Shown piece by piece: positions 1-6,986 of a stretch of DNA of 64,000 nucleotides. A program made the translations under genes and the position numbers. Where the stretch lies: positions 1-64,000 of the forward strand of contig NZ_ML133864.1 of assembly GCF_003994255.1 (NCBI RefSeq). The letters are read 5' to 3'. Source of the stretch: Brachybacterium paraconglomeratum. GTDB lineage: Bacteria; Actinomycetota; Actinomycetes; Actinomycetales; Dermabacteraceae. Below the pieces are notes generated by a model. That model searched no databases. It saw nothing but the letters and a program-made list of their open reading frames with translations, and was not told the DNA's origin. Numbering within the stretch: position 1 is the first letter of the stretch; each line of letters begins with the position of its first letter.

Positions 1-30
1 GAGCTGACTGGTACTAATGGCCGATGACTT
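1..30 (+). rRNA. rrl: 23S rRNA, 3' end only
   Basis: The first bases match the universally conserved 3' terminus of 23S rRNA (the helix strand reading GAGCTGACTGGTACTAAT). Only the last few tens of bases lie in the window and the exact mature end is not fixed by the sequence alone. A 5S gene follows about 130 nt downstream, as expected for an rrn operon on the plus strand. Confidence 0.9.
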
Positions 31-157
31 ACAACAACATTCTTTGTGTTGGTTGTTTGCTCTGTGTGTGTTCGCGTCCACTGTGCGGTTCTTGGGGAAC
101 AACCCCGCTGCCGGCACCGGTTCTGGTGCGGGTGGGTGGCTGGTTGTGTCTCATCGT
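31..157 (+). other. 23S-5S internal transcribed spacer
   Basis: This is a GT-rich spacer between the 23S 3' end and 5S rRNA. It contains short self-complementary stretches, for example around 109-132 where GCACCGG and CTGGTGC face each other. These are likely processing stems. No tRNA or protein gene is visible in it. Confidence 0.7.
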
Positions 158-275
158 GTTACGGCGGTCATAGCGTCGAGGAAACGCCCGGTTCCATTCC
201 GAACCCGGAAGCTAAGCTCGATCGCGCCGATGGTACTGCACTCGGGAGGGTGTGGGAGAGTAGGTCGCCGCCGGA
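158..275 (+). rRNA. rrf: 5S ribosomal RNA
   Basis: A block of about 118 nt has the 5S pattern. The terminal strands GTTACGGCGG and CCGCCGGAC-side pair with each other, the conserved core CCGAACCCGGAAG is present, and so is the late GGGAGAGTAGGTCGC motif. The ends are estimated from the terminal helix. It is the last gene of the rRNA operon that begins upstream of the window. Confidence 0.92.
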
Positions 276-284
276 CATCTTCAC

Positions 285-345
285 TGGGAGTGGAGGAGTG
301 CTTGAACCCCTTTTCGGGTGTTCGCCTCCTCCACTCCCATTTTTC
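285..345 (+). terminator. Rho-independent terminator of the rrn operon
   Basis: TGGGAGTGGAGGA (285-297) is the perfect reverse complement of TCCTCCACTCCCA (327-339), and five T residues follow immediately (340-344). A second small stem (AACCCC/GGGTGTT) sits in the loop. It lies 10 nt after 5S, where an rRNA operon should stop. Confidence 0.9.
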
Positions 346-364
346 ATGCCCGCGAACAGAGACC

Positions 365-399
365 GGCCCGTGAGCGAGGAGATTCCTCGGTCACGGGCC
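365..399 (-). terminator. Hairpin terminator for the MBL/rhodanese gene
   Basis: GGCCCGTGA...TCACGGGCC form a strong stem, extended inward by CGAGGA/TCCTCG. It lies 26 nt beyond the stop of the minus-strand gene ending at 425. The trailing sequence on the minus strand is only mildly T-rich. Confidence 0.65.
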
Positions 400-424
400 T
401 TCTGCGGCCATTGGGGCTCGTCGC

Positions 425-1852
425 TCAGCCGCGTGCCGGCGCGGCCTCCTCCTGCTGCCAGCGGGACCAGCCGGCGTAGCTGCCGTCGACCTCGATCACC
501 TCATGACCGGCTCGTCGCAGAGCGTTCGCGGCCACGGAGGCGCGCAGCCCCGACTGGCAGAAGGCGATCACGGCGCCCTCGGTGGGCGCGGGGAGCTGAT
601 CGCGATGGAACAGTGCCCTGCCGGCCGAGAGCTGCTGAGCACCCGGGATGGTCCCGGCGGAATGTTCGGACTTGTTCCGCACGTCGAGCAGCACGGCCTC
701 CGGGCGGCTCGAGCGCAGCTGGTCGAGATCCGCGGGGGAGACGCGCTGAGGCACGCTCTGCTGGAGACCCTCCAGCGAGGTCACGTAGCCGCCGAGCACG
801 TCGATCCCGACTCTCACGAAATGGTCCTGGATCCTCGCTGCGGTCTCCGCGTCCGGGGCGAGGACGATGATCTCGGCGTCGTCGGACTCCGGGTCGAAGG
901 CCCAGCCGATATGGGAGGCGGCCTTGCCCGGGGCGGGGATGCTGAGCGCACCGGGCACCATGCCCTCGTGCACCGCGGCGACGGGCCTCGTGTCCACGAG
1001 GGCGATCGTTCCGGAGGCCATCCCTGAGGAGATCTCCGAGGCATCGACGCGGCGGGGGAGAGTCCTCTCTCCCAGCAGAGCCGGCCCGAGGACGTTCTGA
1101 CGCTTCATCCGTCCGAAGTAGGCGTGGGCATCGGGCTGTCCGTCCAGGAGCTCGTCGATGAAGCCCTGCTCGTCGTCGGCCGCGAGGTGCGGAGCCCACC
1201 AGGCGAAGCTCCGCTCGTAGCCGACCGTCGTGGAGGGCACGGCCCCGAGGGCCTTCCCGCAGGCCGACCCGGCGCCGTGGCCCGGGAGCACCTGGACATG
1301 GTCGGGGAGGGAGAGGAACACGTCCCGCAGCGAGGCGAAGAGCTGCCGTGCCCCCTCGAAGCGCGTGTCCTGCATACCGGCCGCCTCGTCCAGCAGATCC
1401 GGGCGCCCCAGATCGCCCGCGAAGACGAAGTCCCCGCTGAGGAGATACCCGGGGCTCGGCGCGAAGGCGGTGTCGGTGATGAGGAACGAGAGATGCTCCG
1501 GTGTGTGCCCCGGCGTGTGGCGGGCGGTGATCGTGACCGCGCCGAGCTCGATCGTGTCGCCGTCGTGGAGGCGCTCGGCCGGGAAGTCGTACTGCCAGTC
1601 CTCGCCGCCCTCTCCCGAGACATAGGCGGTCGCGCCCGTCGCCGCGGCGAGCTCGCGCGTCCCCGAGAGGAAGTCCGCATGGACATGGGTCTCGGTCACG
1701 GCGACGATGCGCAGACCGTGATGCCGGGCGAGGTCGAGATAGTCAGCGATGTCGCGCCGCGGATCGACCACGAGCGCCTTCCCGCTGTCCTGGCAGGCCA
1801 CGAGATAGCTCGCCTGGGAGAGGTCCTCGTCGTAGAGGCGTTCGAGAAGCAC
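425..1852 (-). CDS. Metallo-beta-lactamase fold / rhodanese fusion, CstB-like persulfide-handling enzyme
   Basis: The product is predicted to be 475 aa. Residues 1-260 are a metallo-beta-lactamase domain with T-H56-V-H58-A-D60, the later GHTPEH, the SGDFVFAGD metal-binding segment and the PGHGAGSACGK motif typical of ETHE1/CstB-type persulfide dioxygenases. Two rhodanese-like domains follow. The first (about residues 270-350) has no cysteine at the active-loop position and looks catalytically dead; the last keeps FCQSGLR with Cys near residue 431. The GTG at 1852 is chosen because AGGAGGA precedes it by 3 nt and the protein then begins at the family N-terminus; the open frame continues upstream without family similarity. 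The likely role is cytosolic oxidation of persulfide and sulfur transfer to or from thiosulfate. That role is inferred from family, and the gene stands alone. Confidence 0.85.
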   Translation of the reverse strand: MLLERLYDEDLSQASYLVACQDSGKALVVDPRRDIADYLDLARHHGLRIVAVTETHVHADFLSGTRELAAATGATAYVSGEGGEDWQYDFPAERLHDGDTIELGAVTITARHTPGHTPEHLSFLITDTAFAPSPGYLLSGDFVFAGDLGRPDLLDEAAGMQDTRFEGARQLFASLRDVFLSLPDHVQVLPGHGAGSACGKALGAVPSTTVGYERSFAWWAPHLAADDEQGFIDELLDGQPDAHAYFGRMKRQNVLGPALLGERTLPRRVDASEISSGMASGTIALVDTRPVAAVHEGMVPGALSIPAPGKAASHIGWAFDPESDDAEIIVLAPDAETAARIQDHFVRVGIDVLGGYVTSLEGLQQSVPQRVSPADLDQLRSSRPEAVLLDVRNKSEHSAGTIPGAQQLSAGRALFHRDQLPAPTEGAVIAFCQSGLRASVAANALRRAGHEVIEVDGSYAGWSRWQQEEAAPARG

Positions 1853-1960
1853 GGGTCCTCCTGGTGGCTGCGAGGCACGGTGACAGGGCGGGGCCGTCCA
1901 TAATGGCGGAGGACTCACCCGCTCGCGAGGGTACGCCCCGTTCCTGAGGGACACACGGCG

Positions 1961-2004
1961 GGGGACCGGCGGGGATCGCGCAGGGGACCGGCGGGGATCG
2001 CGGA
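1961..2004. repeat. Two-copy 22-bp direct tandem repeat
   Basis: The unit GGGGACCGGCGGGGATCGCG followed by CA or GA occurs twice in direct succession, with 21 of 22 bases identical. It lies in the non-coding gap upstream of the divergent MBL and TPR genes. The function is unknown; a recent slippage duplication is the simplest reading. Confidence 0.8.
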
Positions 2005-2252
2005 GAGGGAGGGGCGTGCGTCGCGGCGCCGAGCGGTGGTCCGGGGAGCCGGGTGCGGAGGGGGCGAGCGGTGCGCGACGCGAGGGCTCCGGGCAGCGCG
2101 CCGGGTGCGGGCGGGACGGGACGAGTGCGGCACGCCGCTGCGGCGGCGCCGGGTTCGCGGTCCCGAGCACCGTCGGTTCCCGGAGTCTGGGAGCCCCGTG
2201 AAAGCAGTCACGGATGATGCCGTTACCCGAGGGTCAAGGGTGTGCTCTGGCT

Positions 2253-2258
2253 TAGAGT
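2253..2258 (+). promoter_or_regulatory. Candidate -10 box for the TPR-protein operon
   Basis: TAGAGT fits the actinobacterial TANNNT -10 pattern and lies 57 nt before the GTG at 2316. No convincing -35 is seen, so support is moderate. Confidence 0.4.
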
Positions 2259-2315
2259 CGCCGGGAGACAAACGCATAGGGCGCACAGGGCGAGACGAAG
2301 AGGCGGGCGGTCCAG

Positions 2316-4121
2316 GTGGCTGAGCACAGCAACAACGGGAGCGACCGCGGCCGGGACGACTGGGGTCGTGACGGTCGGCGGCGGGACGAGCGAGGCTCGA
2401 CGCCTCGATCCGGCGCGTCCGTCGGCGGCCGCGCCGGGGGTCCTCGAGGCCGCCGCGACACAGGCCCCTCCCGCGACGGAGGAGCACGCCGTGAGGGCGG
2501 ACCCCGCCGGGACGGCGACCGCCCCTACCGCCCCCGTCAGGACGACCGCCCGCGTCGGAACGATCGCCCCCGCACCGACGGCGCGGACCGCCGCGAGAAC
2601 CGCCCCTACCGCGAGGACCGGGGACGGTGGCAGGATCGCCCGCACCGGGAGGACCGCCCGCGCCGTGAGGGCGAGCGCCGCGACGACACCCGCGGACGCG
2701 ACGATCGTGCTCGCCGCGACGACCGCCCATGGCGCGAGAACCGCCCCCAGGGCGGGGAGCGCGGGGACCGCTACGCAGGGCCGCGCCGCGACGATCGGCC
2801 CTGGCGCGAGGACCGCGACCGACGGGGGAGCGGCGAGGAGCGTCGCGGAGGCACCGGTCAGCGCCGTGACGACCGGCCCCGCCGTGATGACCGGCCGCGC
2901 CGTGATGATCGGCCGCGCCGCGACGACCGAGACCGTCGAGGCGCTCCGGACCGCCGCGGCGGCCAGGACCGTTTCGACGACCGCCGGGGCGGCTCGCGCG
3001 ACCGGGGCCGGGACGCAGGCCGCCGTGAGGACCGTCGCAGCGGTCGTCCGGGCGAGGAGCAGCGCTCCGATCGGCCGATCGAGCCGCGCGTGCCCGAGGG
3101 CGTCACCGGCCGCGAGCTCGACAAGGAGACCCACGAGGAGCTGCGGGGCCTGAGCAAGGAGACCGCGGAGCGCGTCGGCCGCCATCTGGTCTCCGCCCAC
3201 CTCCTCGAGGACAGCGACCCCGAGACCGCCCTCGCCCACGCGCGCTTCGCCGCCCGTCTGGGCGGACGCGTCGGCATCGTGCGCGAGGTCTACGGGATCT
3301 TCGCCTATCACGCCGGCGACTACCGCACCGCCTCCCGTGAGCTGCGCACCGCGATGCGCATCACCGGGCGCACCGATGTGCTGCCGATGATCGCCGACTG
3401 CGAGCGCGGCCTCGGCCGCCCCGAGCGCGCCCTGGACATCGCCGCCTCGGAGGAGGCCGCCGCCCTCGGGGTCGAGTCCGCGATCGAGCTGATGATGGTC
3501 GTCGCCGGCGCCTACGCCGACACCGGCGACGTCCAGACCGCCCTGCGCACGCTCGAGATCCCGGCCCTGCGGCACAAGATCGACGGTCGCTGGCAGGTGC
3601 GGCTCTGGGTCGCCTACGCCGACCTGCTCGAGCGCGCGGACCGCGAGGACGAGGCGCGGCGCTGGATGACGCTCGCCGCCGACGCGGACACCGAGGGCCT
3701 CACCGATGCCGCCGAGCGTCTCGGCCGCCCGGCTCCCGCGCCCGCCGAGGCGCCCGTCCTGGAGGGCGACGAGCAGATCAGCGTGCTCGACGCCTTCGAC
3801 CCCTACGCGCAGGACGAGCAGGACGGCGCCGACGACGCAGAGGACGGCGACGCCCCGGTGGATGCCGGCGCGGACGCCGACGCTGTCGAGACCGACGACG
3901 TCGACGGAACGGACGACGCGGCGGAGGCAGCGGACGACACCGAGGACGACGACGCGGAGGTCGCCGAGGGTGACGACGCGGAGGTCGCCGAGAGCGGCGC
4001 CGCGGAAGACACCGAGGGCGACGGCGCGGAGGCCGGCGACGCGACCGTGACGGCGGAGAGCGCCGACGTGGCCGACGACCCCGGCGCCCCGGAGTCCGGG
4101 ACCCGGGAGGAGTCCGCGTGA
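2316..4121 (+). CDS. TPR-type protein with RRDDRP-repeat N-terminus and acidic tail
   Basis: The product is 601 aa in three parts. Residues 1-255 are a disordered Arg/Asp/Gly-rich region with tandem RRDDRP and REDRP units, the purest block being coded at about 2860-2935. Residues 256-470 form a helical TPR-like domain (pairs such as A-H-A-R-F-A-A-R-L-G and R-E-L-R-T-A-M). Residues 487-601 are a tail of Asp/Glu/Ala. The GTG at 2316 has only a weak GAAGAGG upstream. The gene overlaps the HAD gene by 4 bp. The locus matches Mycobacterium Rv1691, a TPR protein of unknown role upstream of Rv1692-tlyA (recalled synteny). The function is unknown; nucleic-acid or protein scaffolding is a guess from the charge pattern. 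Confidence 0.8.
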   Translation: MAEHSNNGSDRGRDDWGRDGRRRDERGSTPRSGASVGGRAGGPRGRRDTGPSRDGGARREGGPRRDGDRPYRPRQDDRPRRNDRPRTDGADRRENRPYREDRGRWQDRPHREDRPRREGERRDDTRGRDDRARRDDRPWRENRPQGGERGDRYAGPRRDDRPWREDRDRRGSGEERRGGTGQRRDDRPRRDDRPRRDDRPRRDDRDRRGAPDRRGGQDRFDDRRGGSRDRGRDAGRREDRRSGRPGEEQRSDRPIEPRVPEGVTGRELDKETHEELRGLSKETAERVGRHLVSAHLLEDSDPETALAHARFAARLGGRVGIVREVYGIFAYHAGDYRTASRELRTAMRITGRTDVLPMIADCERGLGRPERALDIAASEEAAALGVESAIELMMVVAGAYADTGDVQTALRTLEIPALRHKIDGRWQVRLWVAYADLLERADREDEARRWMTLAADADTEGLTDAAERLGRPAPAPAEAPVLEGDEQISVLDAFDPYAQDEQDGADDAEDGDAPVDAGADADAVETDDVDGTDDAAEAADDTEDDDAEVAEGDDAEVAESGAAEDTEGDGAEAGDATVTAESADVADDPGAPESGTREESA

Positions 4122-5146
4122 TCCGCCGGCCCGACCCCTCGCTCCTGGACCTCCACGACGCGCTGCTGTTCGATCTCGACGGCACGCTCATGCACGGCGC
4201 CCGGCCGATCCCGCACGCCGTCGAGGCGGTCGAGACTGCCCGCGCCGCGGGCCGCTCCGTCGTCTTCGCGACCAACAACGCCTCCCGCACTCCGCAGCAG
4301 GCCGCCGACCACCTCGCCGTGATCGGCCTCGAGGCGAGCCCCGAGGAGTTCGTGACCTCCCCGCAGGTCGCCTCGCGCCTGCTCGCCGAGGACCTCGCCC
4401 CCGGCGCGAAGGTGCTCGTCGTCGGCGGACCCAGCCTCGCCGACCAGCTCCGCGCCGACGGGCTCGAGCCCGTCGAGACGGATGCCGAGGACGTCGTCGC
4501 CGTGGTCCAGGGCTGGTCCCCGGACCTCGGCTGGGCGCGCCTGGCCGAGGGGGCCTACGCGATCCGCCGCGGGGCCCGCTGGATGGCCACCAACGTCGAT
4601 GCGACCCTGCCCACCGAGCGGGGCCTCGCCCCCGGCAACGGCTCCCTCGTCGCCTCGCTGCGCCACGCCACCGGCGCCGAGCCGGAGGTCGCCGGCAAGC
4701 CCGAGCCGGGCATGTTCACCGTCGCCGCGACCCGGATCGGCGCCCGCCGCCCGCTCGTGGTCGGTGACCGGCTGGACACCGACATCGAGGGCGCCGTCCG
4801 TGCCGGGATGGACTCCCTGCTCGTCCTCACCGGCGTCGACACGGTCGAGACCGCCCTGCACGCCGAGCCGGTCCGGCGCCCCACGTTCATCTCCCCGGAC
4901 CTCGTCGGGATCGCCGCACCCTTCCCGCTGCCCGTCGTCGACGGGGACGGTGCCCGCTGCGGCGCCGTCTCGGTGCGCCGCGAGGGCGAGGACATCGCCG
5001 TCGTCCACGGCGAGGCCGACGACCCGCGCGTGCTGCGGGCCGTGCTCGCGCTGCTGCGCGCTACCCATCCCGAGCACGCCTGGCAGGGACGCCTGCTGAG
5101 CCGCGACGGGGCCACCGCCCTGCCCGCCGCGGCCGCCGCCCGGTGA
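4118..5146 (+). CDS. HAD superfamily phosphatase (subclass IIA), glycerol-3-phosphate phosphatase-like
   Basis: The product is 342 aa. Motif I is FDLDGT with nucleophile Asp19 and Asp21, motif II is the Thr of FATNNAS, the Lys is in AGKPEPG, and motif III is VVGDRLDTDI. The cap between motifs II and III is of the NagD/C2 type. About 70 extra C-terminal residues (from PVVDGDGARCGAV) form a small appended domain, as in Rv1692 at the same locus, a characterised glycerol-3-phosphate phosphatase that recycles lipid head groups. Start GTG 4118 overlaps the TPR gene stop (GTGA) and its own end overlaps tlyA, so the genes are translationally coupled. The exact substrate here is inferred. Confidence 0.88.
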   Translation: MIRRPDPSLLDLHDALLFDLDGTLMHGARPIPHAVEAVETARAAGRSVVFATNNASRTPQQAADHLAVIGLEASPEEFVTSPQVASRLLAEDLAPGAKVLVVGGPSLADQLRADGLEPVETDAEDVVAVVQGWSPDLGWARLAEGAYAIRRGARWMATNVDATLPTERGLAPGNGSLVASLRHATGAEPEVAGKPEPGMFTVAATRIGARRPLVVGDRLDTDIEGAVRAGMDSLLVLTGVDTVETALHAEPVRRPTFISPDLVGIAAPFPLPVVDGDGARCGAVSVRREGEDIAVVHGEADDPRVLRAVLALLRATHPEHAWQGRLLSRDGATALPAAAAAR

Positions 5147-6027
5147 GCGGGGACCGGCTCGACGTCGCGCTGCTCGCCGCCGGCCTCGCACGGTCCCGCA
5201 CCCATGCCCGTCGCATCGTCGAGGAGGGACGTGCGCGGATCGACGGGCGCCGAGCCGACAAGCCCTCCGCCCCCGTCCCCGACGGGGCGCGCCTGACCGT
5301 CGTCGACGTGCCCGACGGCATCGAGTACGCCTCCCGCGCCGCGCACAAGCTCGCCGGCGCCCTCGACCTGCTCGAGCTCGACCCCCGCGGCCTGCTCTGC
5401 CTCGACGCGGGCGCCTCGGCCGGCGGGTTCACCGACGTGCTGCTGCGGCGCGGCGCCGATCGCGTGATCGCCGTCGACATCGGCCACGACCAGCTCGCCG
5501 ATCATGTGCGCGAGGACGTCCGCGTCGAGGTGCGCGACGGCATGAGCGTGCGCGACCTCACCCCGGACATGCTCGGCGCCCGCGTCGACCTCGTCGTCGC
5601 GGATCTCTCCTTCATCTCCCTGCGCACCGTCCTGCCCGCCCTCGCGGGCGTGACCGCGCAGCACGGGGAGCTGCTGCTCATGGTCAAGCCCCAGTTCGAG
5701 GTCGGGAAACAGGCGCTGCCCCGCACCGGCGTGGTCACCGATCCCGCCGCCCGGATCCGCGCCGTGGAGGGCGTGGTCGAGACCGCCGCCGAGCAGGGGA
5801 TCGAGCTCGCGGCCATCGGCCCCAGCGCCCTGCCCGGCCAGGACGGCAACCGCGAGTACTTCGTGCACCTGCGGCCCGCCCGCTCGGTCCGGCCGCATGC
5901 TGCAGGGGCCACCGCGCCCGGCTCGTCCTGCACGCCGGATGCGCAGGCCTATGACATGATCGGGTCTGCCGTGGGTGGGGCACTCCCGCGGCGCCGCCGC
6001 GACCAGAACGCCCCCGAGGAGGACTGA
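5143..6027 (+). CDS. tlyA: TlyA family rRNA 2'-O-methyltransferase
   Basis: The product is 294 aa. It has an N-terminal S4 RNA-binding domain (residues 1-60, starting DRLDVALLAAGLARSRTHA) and then an FtsJ-like SAM methyltransferase. The SAM loop is LDAGASAGGFTD. The K-D-K-E tetrad is visible as Lys in AAHKL, Asp in VADLS, Lys in MVKPQ and Glu in NREYF. TlyA methylates C1409 of 16S and C1920 of 23S rRNA and so makes ribosomes sensitive to capreomycin. The last 40 residues are a non-conserved tail. GTG 5143 overlaps the HAD gene, and nadK starts 3 nt after the stop. Confidence 0.93.
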   Translation: MSGDRLDVALLAAGLARSRTHARRIVEEGRARIDGRRADKPSAPVPDGARLTVVDVPDGIEYASRAAHKLAGALDLLELDPRGLLCLDAGASAGGFTDVLLRRGADRVIAVDIGHDQLADHVREDVRVEVRDGMSVRDLTPDMLGARVDLVVADLSFISLRTVLPALAGVTAQHGELLLMVKPQFEVGKQALPRTGVVTDPAARIRAVEGVVETAAEQGIELAAIGPSALPGQDGNREYFVHLRPARSVRPHAAGATAPGSSCTPDAQAYDMIGSAVGGALPRRRRDQNAPEED

Positions 6028-6030
6028 CCC

Positions 6031-6975
6031 ATGCGACGGTTCCTCCTGTACGTGCACACCGGACGTCGGGCGGCGCTGCGCGCCATGCTCACGGTCCTCG
6101 AGGAGCTGCGCCGCCGGGGCGTGCGCGCGGTGGTCGTCGACGAGCAGGTCGACGAGATCCTCTCCCTGCCCGAGGACGAGGCGCCGCCGCGCCTGCTGAC
6201 CTTCCTCACCAACGGCGGCGTGGACGTGCTCGACGCCGTCTCGGCCGCGGACGCCGTCGAGCTCGGCATCGTCCTCGGCGGCGACGGCACCATCCTGCGC
6301 GCCCTCGAGGCCGTGCGCGAGGCCGACATCCCCGTCCACGGCGTGAACCTCGGCCATGTCGGCTTCCTCGCCGAGAGCGAGGTCGAGGACCTCTCCATCA
6401 CCGTCGCCCGGCTCCTGGACGGCGACTACGAGATCGAGAAGCGCTCCACCCTGGACATCGCCGTCCTCGACGAGCACGACGAGCAGATCGGGCACCACTG
6501 GGCGCTGAACGAGGCGTCCCTGGAGAAGGCCGACCGGCAGAAGATGATCAACGTCGCGATCGAGATCGACGGCCGGCCCGTCTCGAGCTTCGGCGCCGAC
6601 GGGGTGCTGCTGTCCACCCCGACCGGCTCGACCGCCTACGCGTTCAGCGCCGGCGGTCCCGTCATCTGGCCCGAGGTCGACGCGATGATGCTCATCCCGC
6701 TCGCCGCCCACGCCCTCTTCGCCCGGCCGCTGGTGCTGGGGCGCTCCTCCGAGATCGCCGTCGAGATGACCATGGACAACCGCGAGGACGCGATCCTCAC
6801 CCTCGACGGGCGCCGCGGGGAGGACATCGTGGCCGGGATGCGGATCGAGGCGCGGCTCTCCGAGCACTCGGTGCGCCTGGTCCGCCTCGCCCCGACCCCG
6901 TTCGCCGATCGACTGGTCGAGAAGTTCCAGCTGCCCGTCGTGGGCTGGCGGGGCCGCGGCCCGCGCACCCGCTGA
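6031..6975 (+). CDS. nadK: NAD kinase
   Basis: The product is 314 aa. It has the invariant GGDGT (about residues 83-87) and the second signature TPTGSTAYAFSAGGP. The enzyme phosphorylates NAD to NADP, using ATP or polyphosphate in actinobacteria. ATG 6031 lies 3 nt after the tlyA stop. The tlyA-nadK-recN order is conserved in actinobacteria. Confidence 0.95.
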   Translation: MRRFLLYVHTGRRAALRAMLTVLEELRRRGVRAVVVDEQVDEILSLPEDEAPPRLLTFLTNGGVDVLDAVSAADAVELGIVLGGDGTILRALEAVREADIPVHGVNLGHVGFLAESEVEDLSITVARLLDGDYEIEKRSTLDIAVLDEHDEQIGHHWALNEASLEKADRQKMINVAIEIDGRPVSSFGADGVLLSTPTGSTAYAFSAGGPVIWPEVDAMMLIPLAAHALFARPLVLGRSSEIAVEMTMDNREDAILTLDGRRGEDIVAGMRIEARLSEHSVRLVRLAPTPFADRLVEKFQLPVVGWRGRGPRTR

Positions 6976-6986
6976 AGGGCGCCGCC

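Larger units (their letters stand above)
1853..2315. other. Intergenic region with a 22-bp tandem duplication
   Basis: There is no credible gene here. Two adjacent 22-bp units (1961-1982 and 1983-2004, differing at one base near the end) read GGGGACCGGCGGGGATCGCG plus two bases. Further G/C-rich low-complexity sequence follows. A TAGAGT box at 2253-2258 is the best promoter candidate for the gene at 2316. The long minus-strand frames across the region are only open because of the GC bias. Confidence 0.6.

Noticed and set aside
17-870. Open frames over the rRNA spacer, 5S gene and the end of the MBL gene
   Set aside because: They overlap 5S rRNA and a terminator or are antisense to the MBL/rhodanese gene.
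2860-2935. Short direct repeats first suggestive of a CRISPR array
   Set aside because: The repeats are in frame within a coding region, adjacent with no unique spacers, and encode RRDDRP units.
2223-3575. Minus-strand frame with Val/Ala/Pro repeats resembling a secreted repeat protein
   Set aside because: The repeats are the antisense image of the RRDDRP-coding repeats of the TPR gene.
4555-6867. Long minus-strand open frame (770 codons) across HAD, tlyA and nadK
   Set aside because: It lies opposite three well-recognised genes with conserved motifs. Its protein is Gly/Val/Asp/His-rich without any family signature. High GC keeps antisense frames open.
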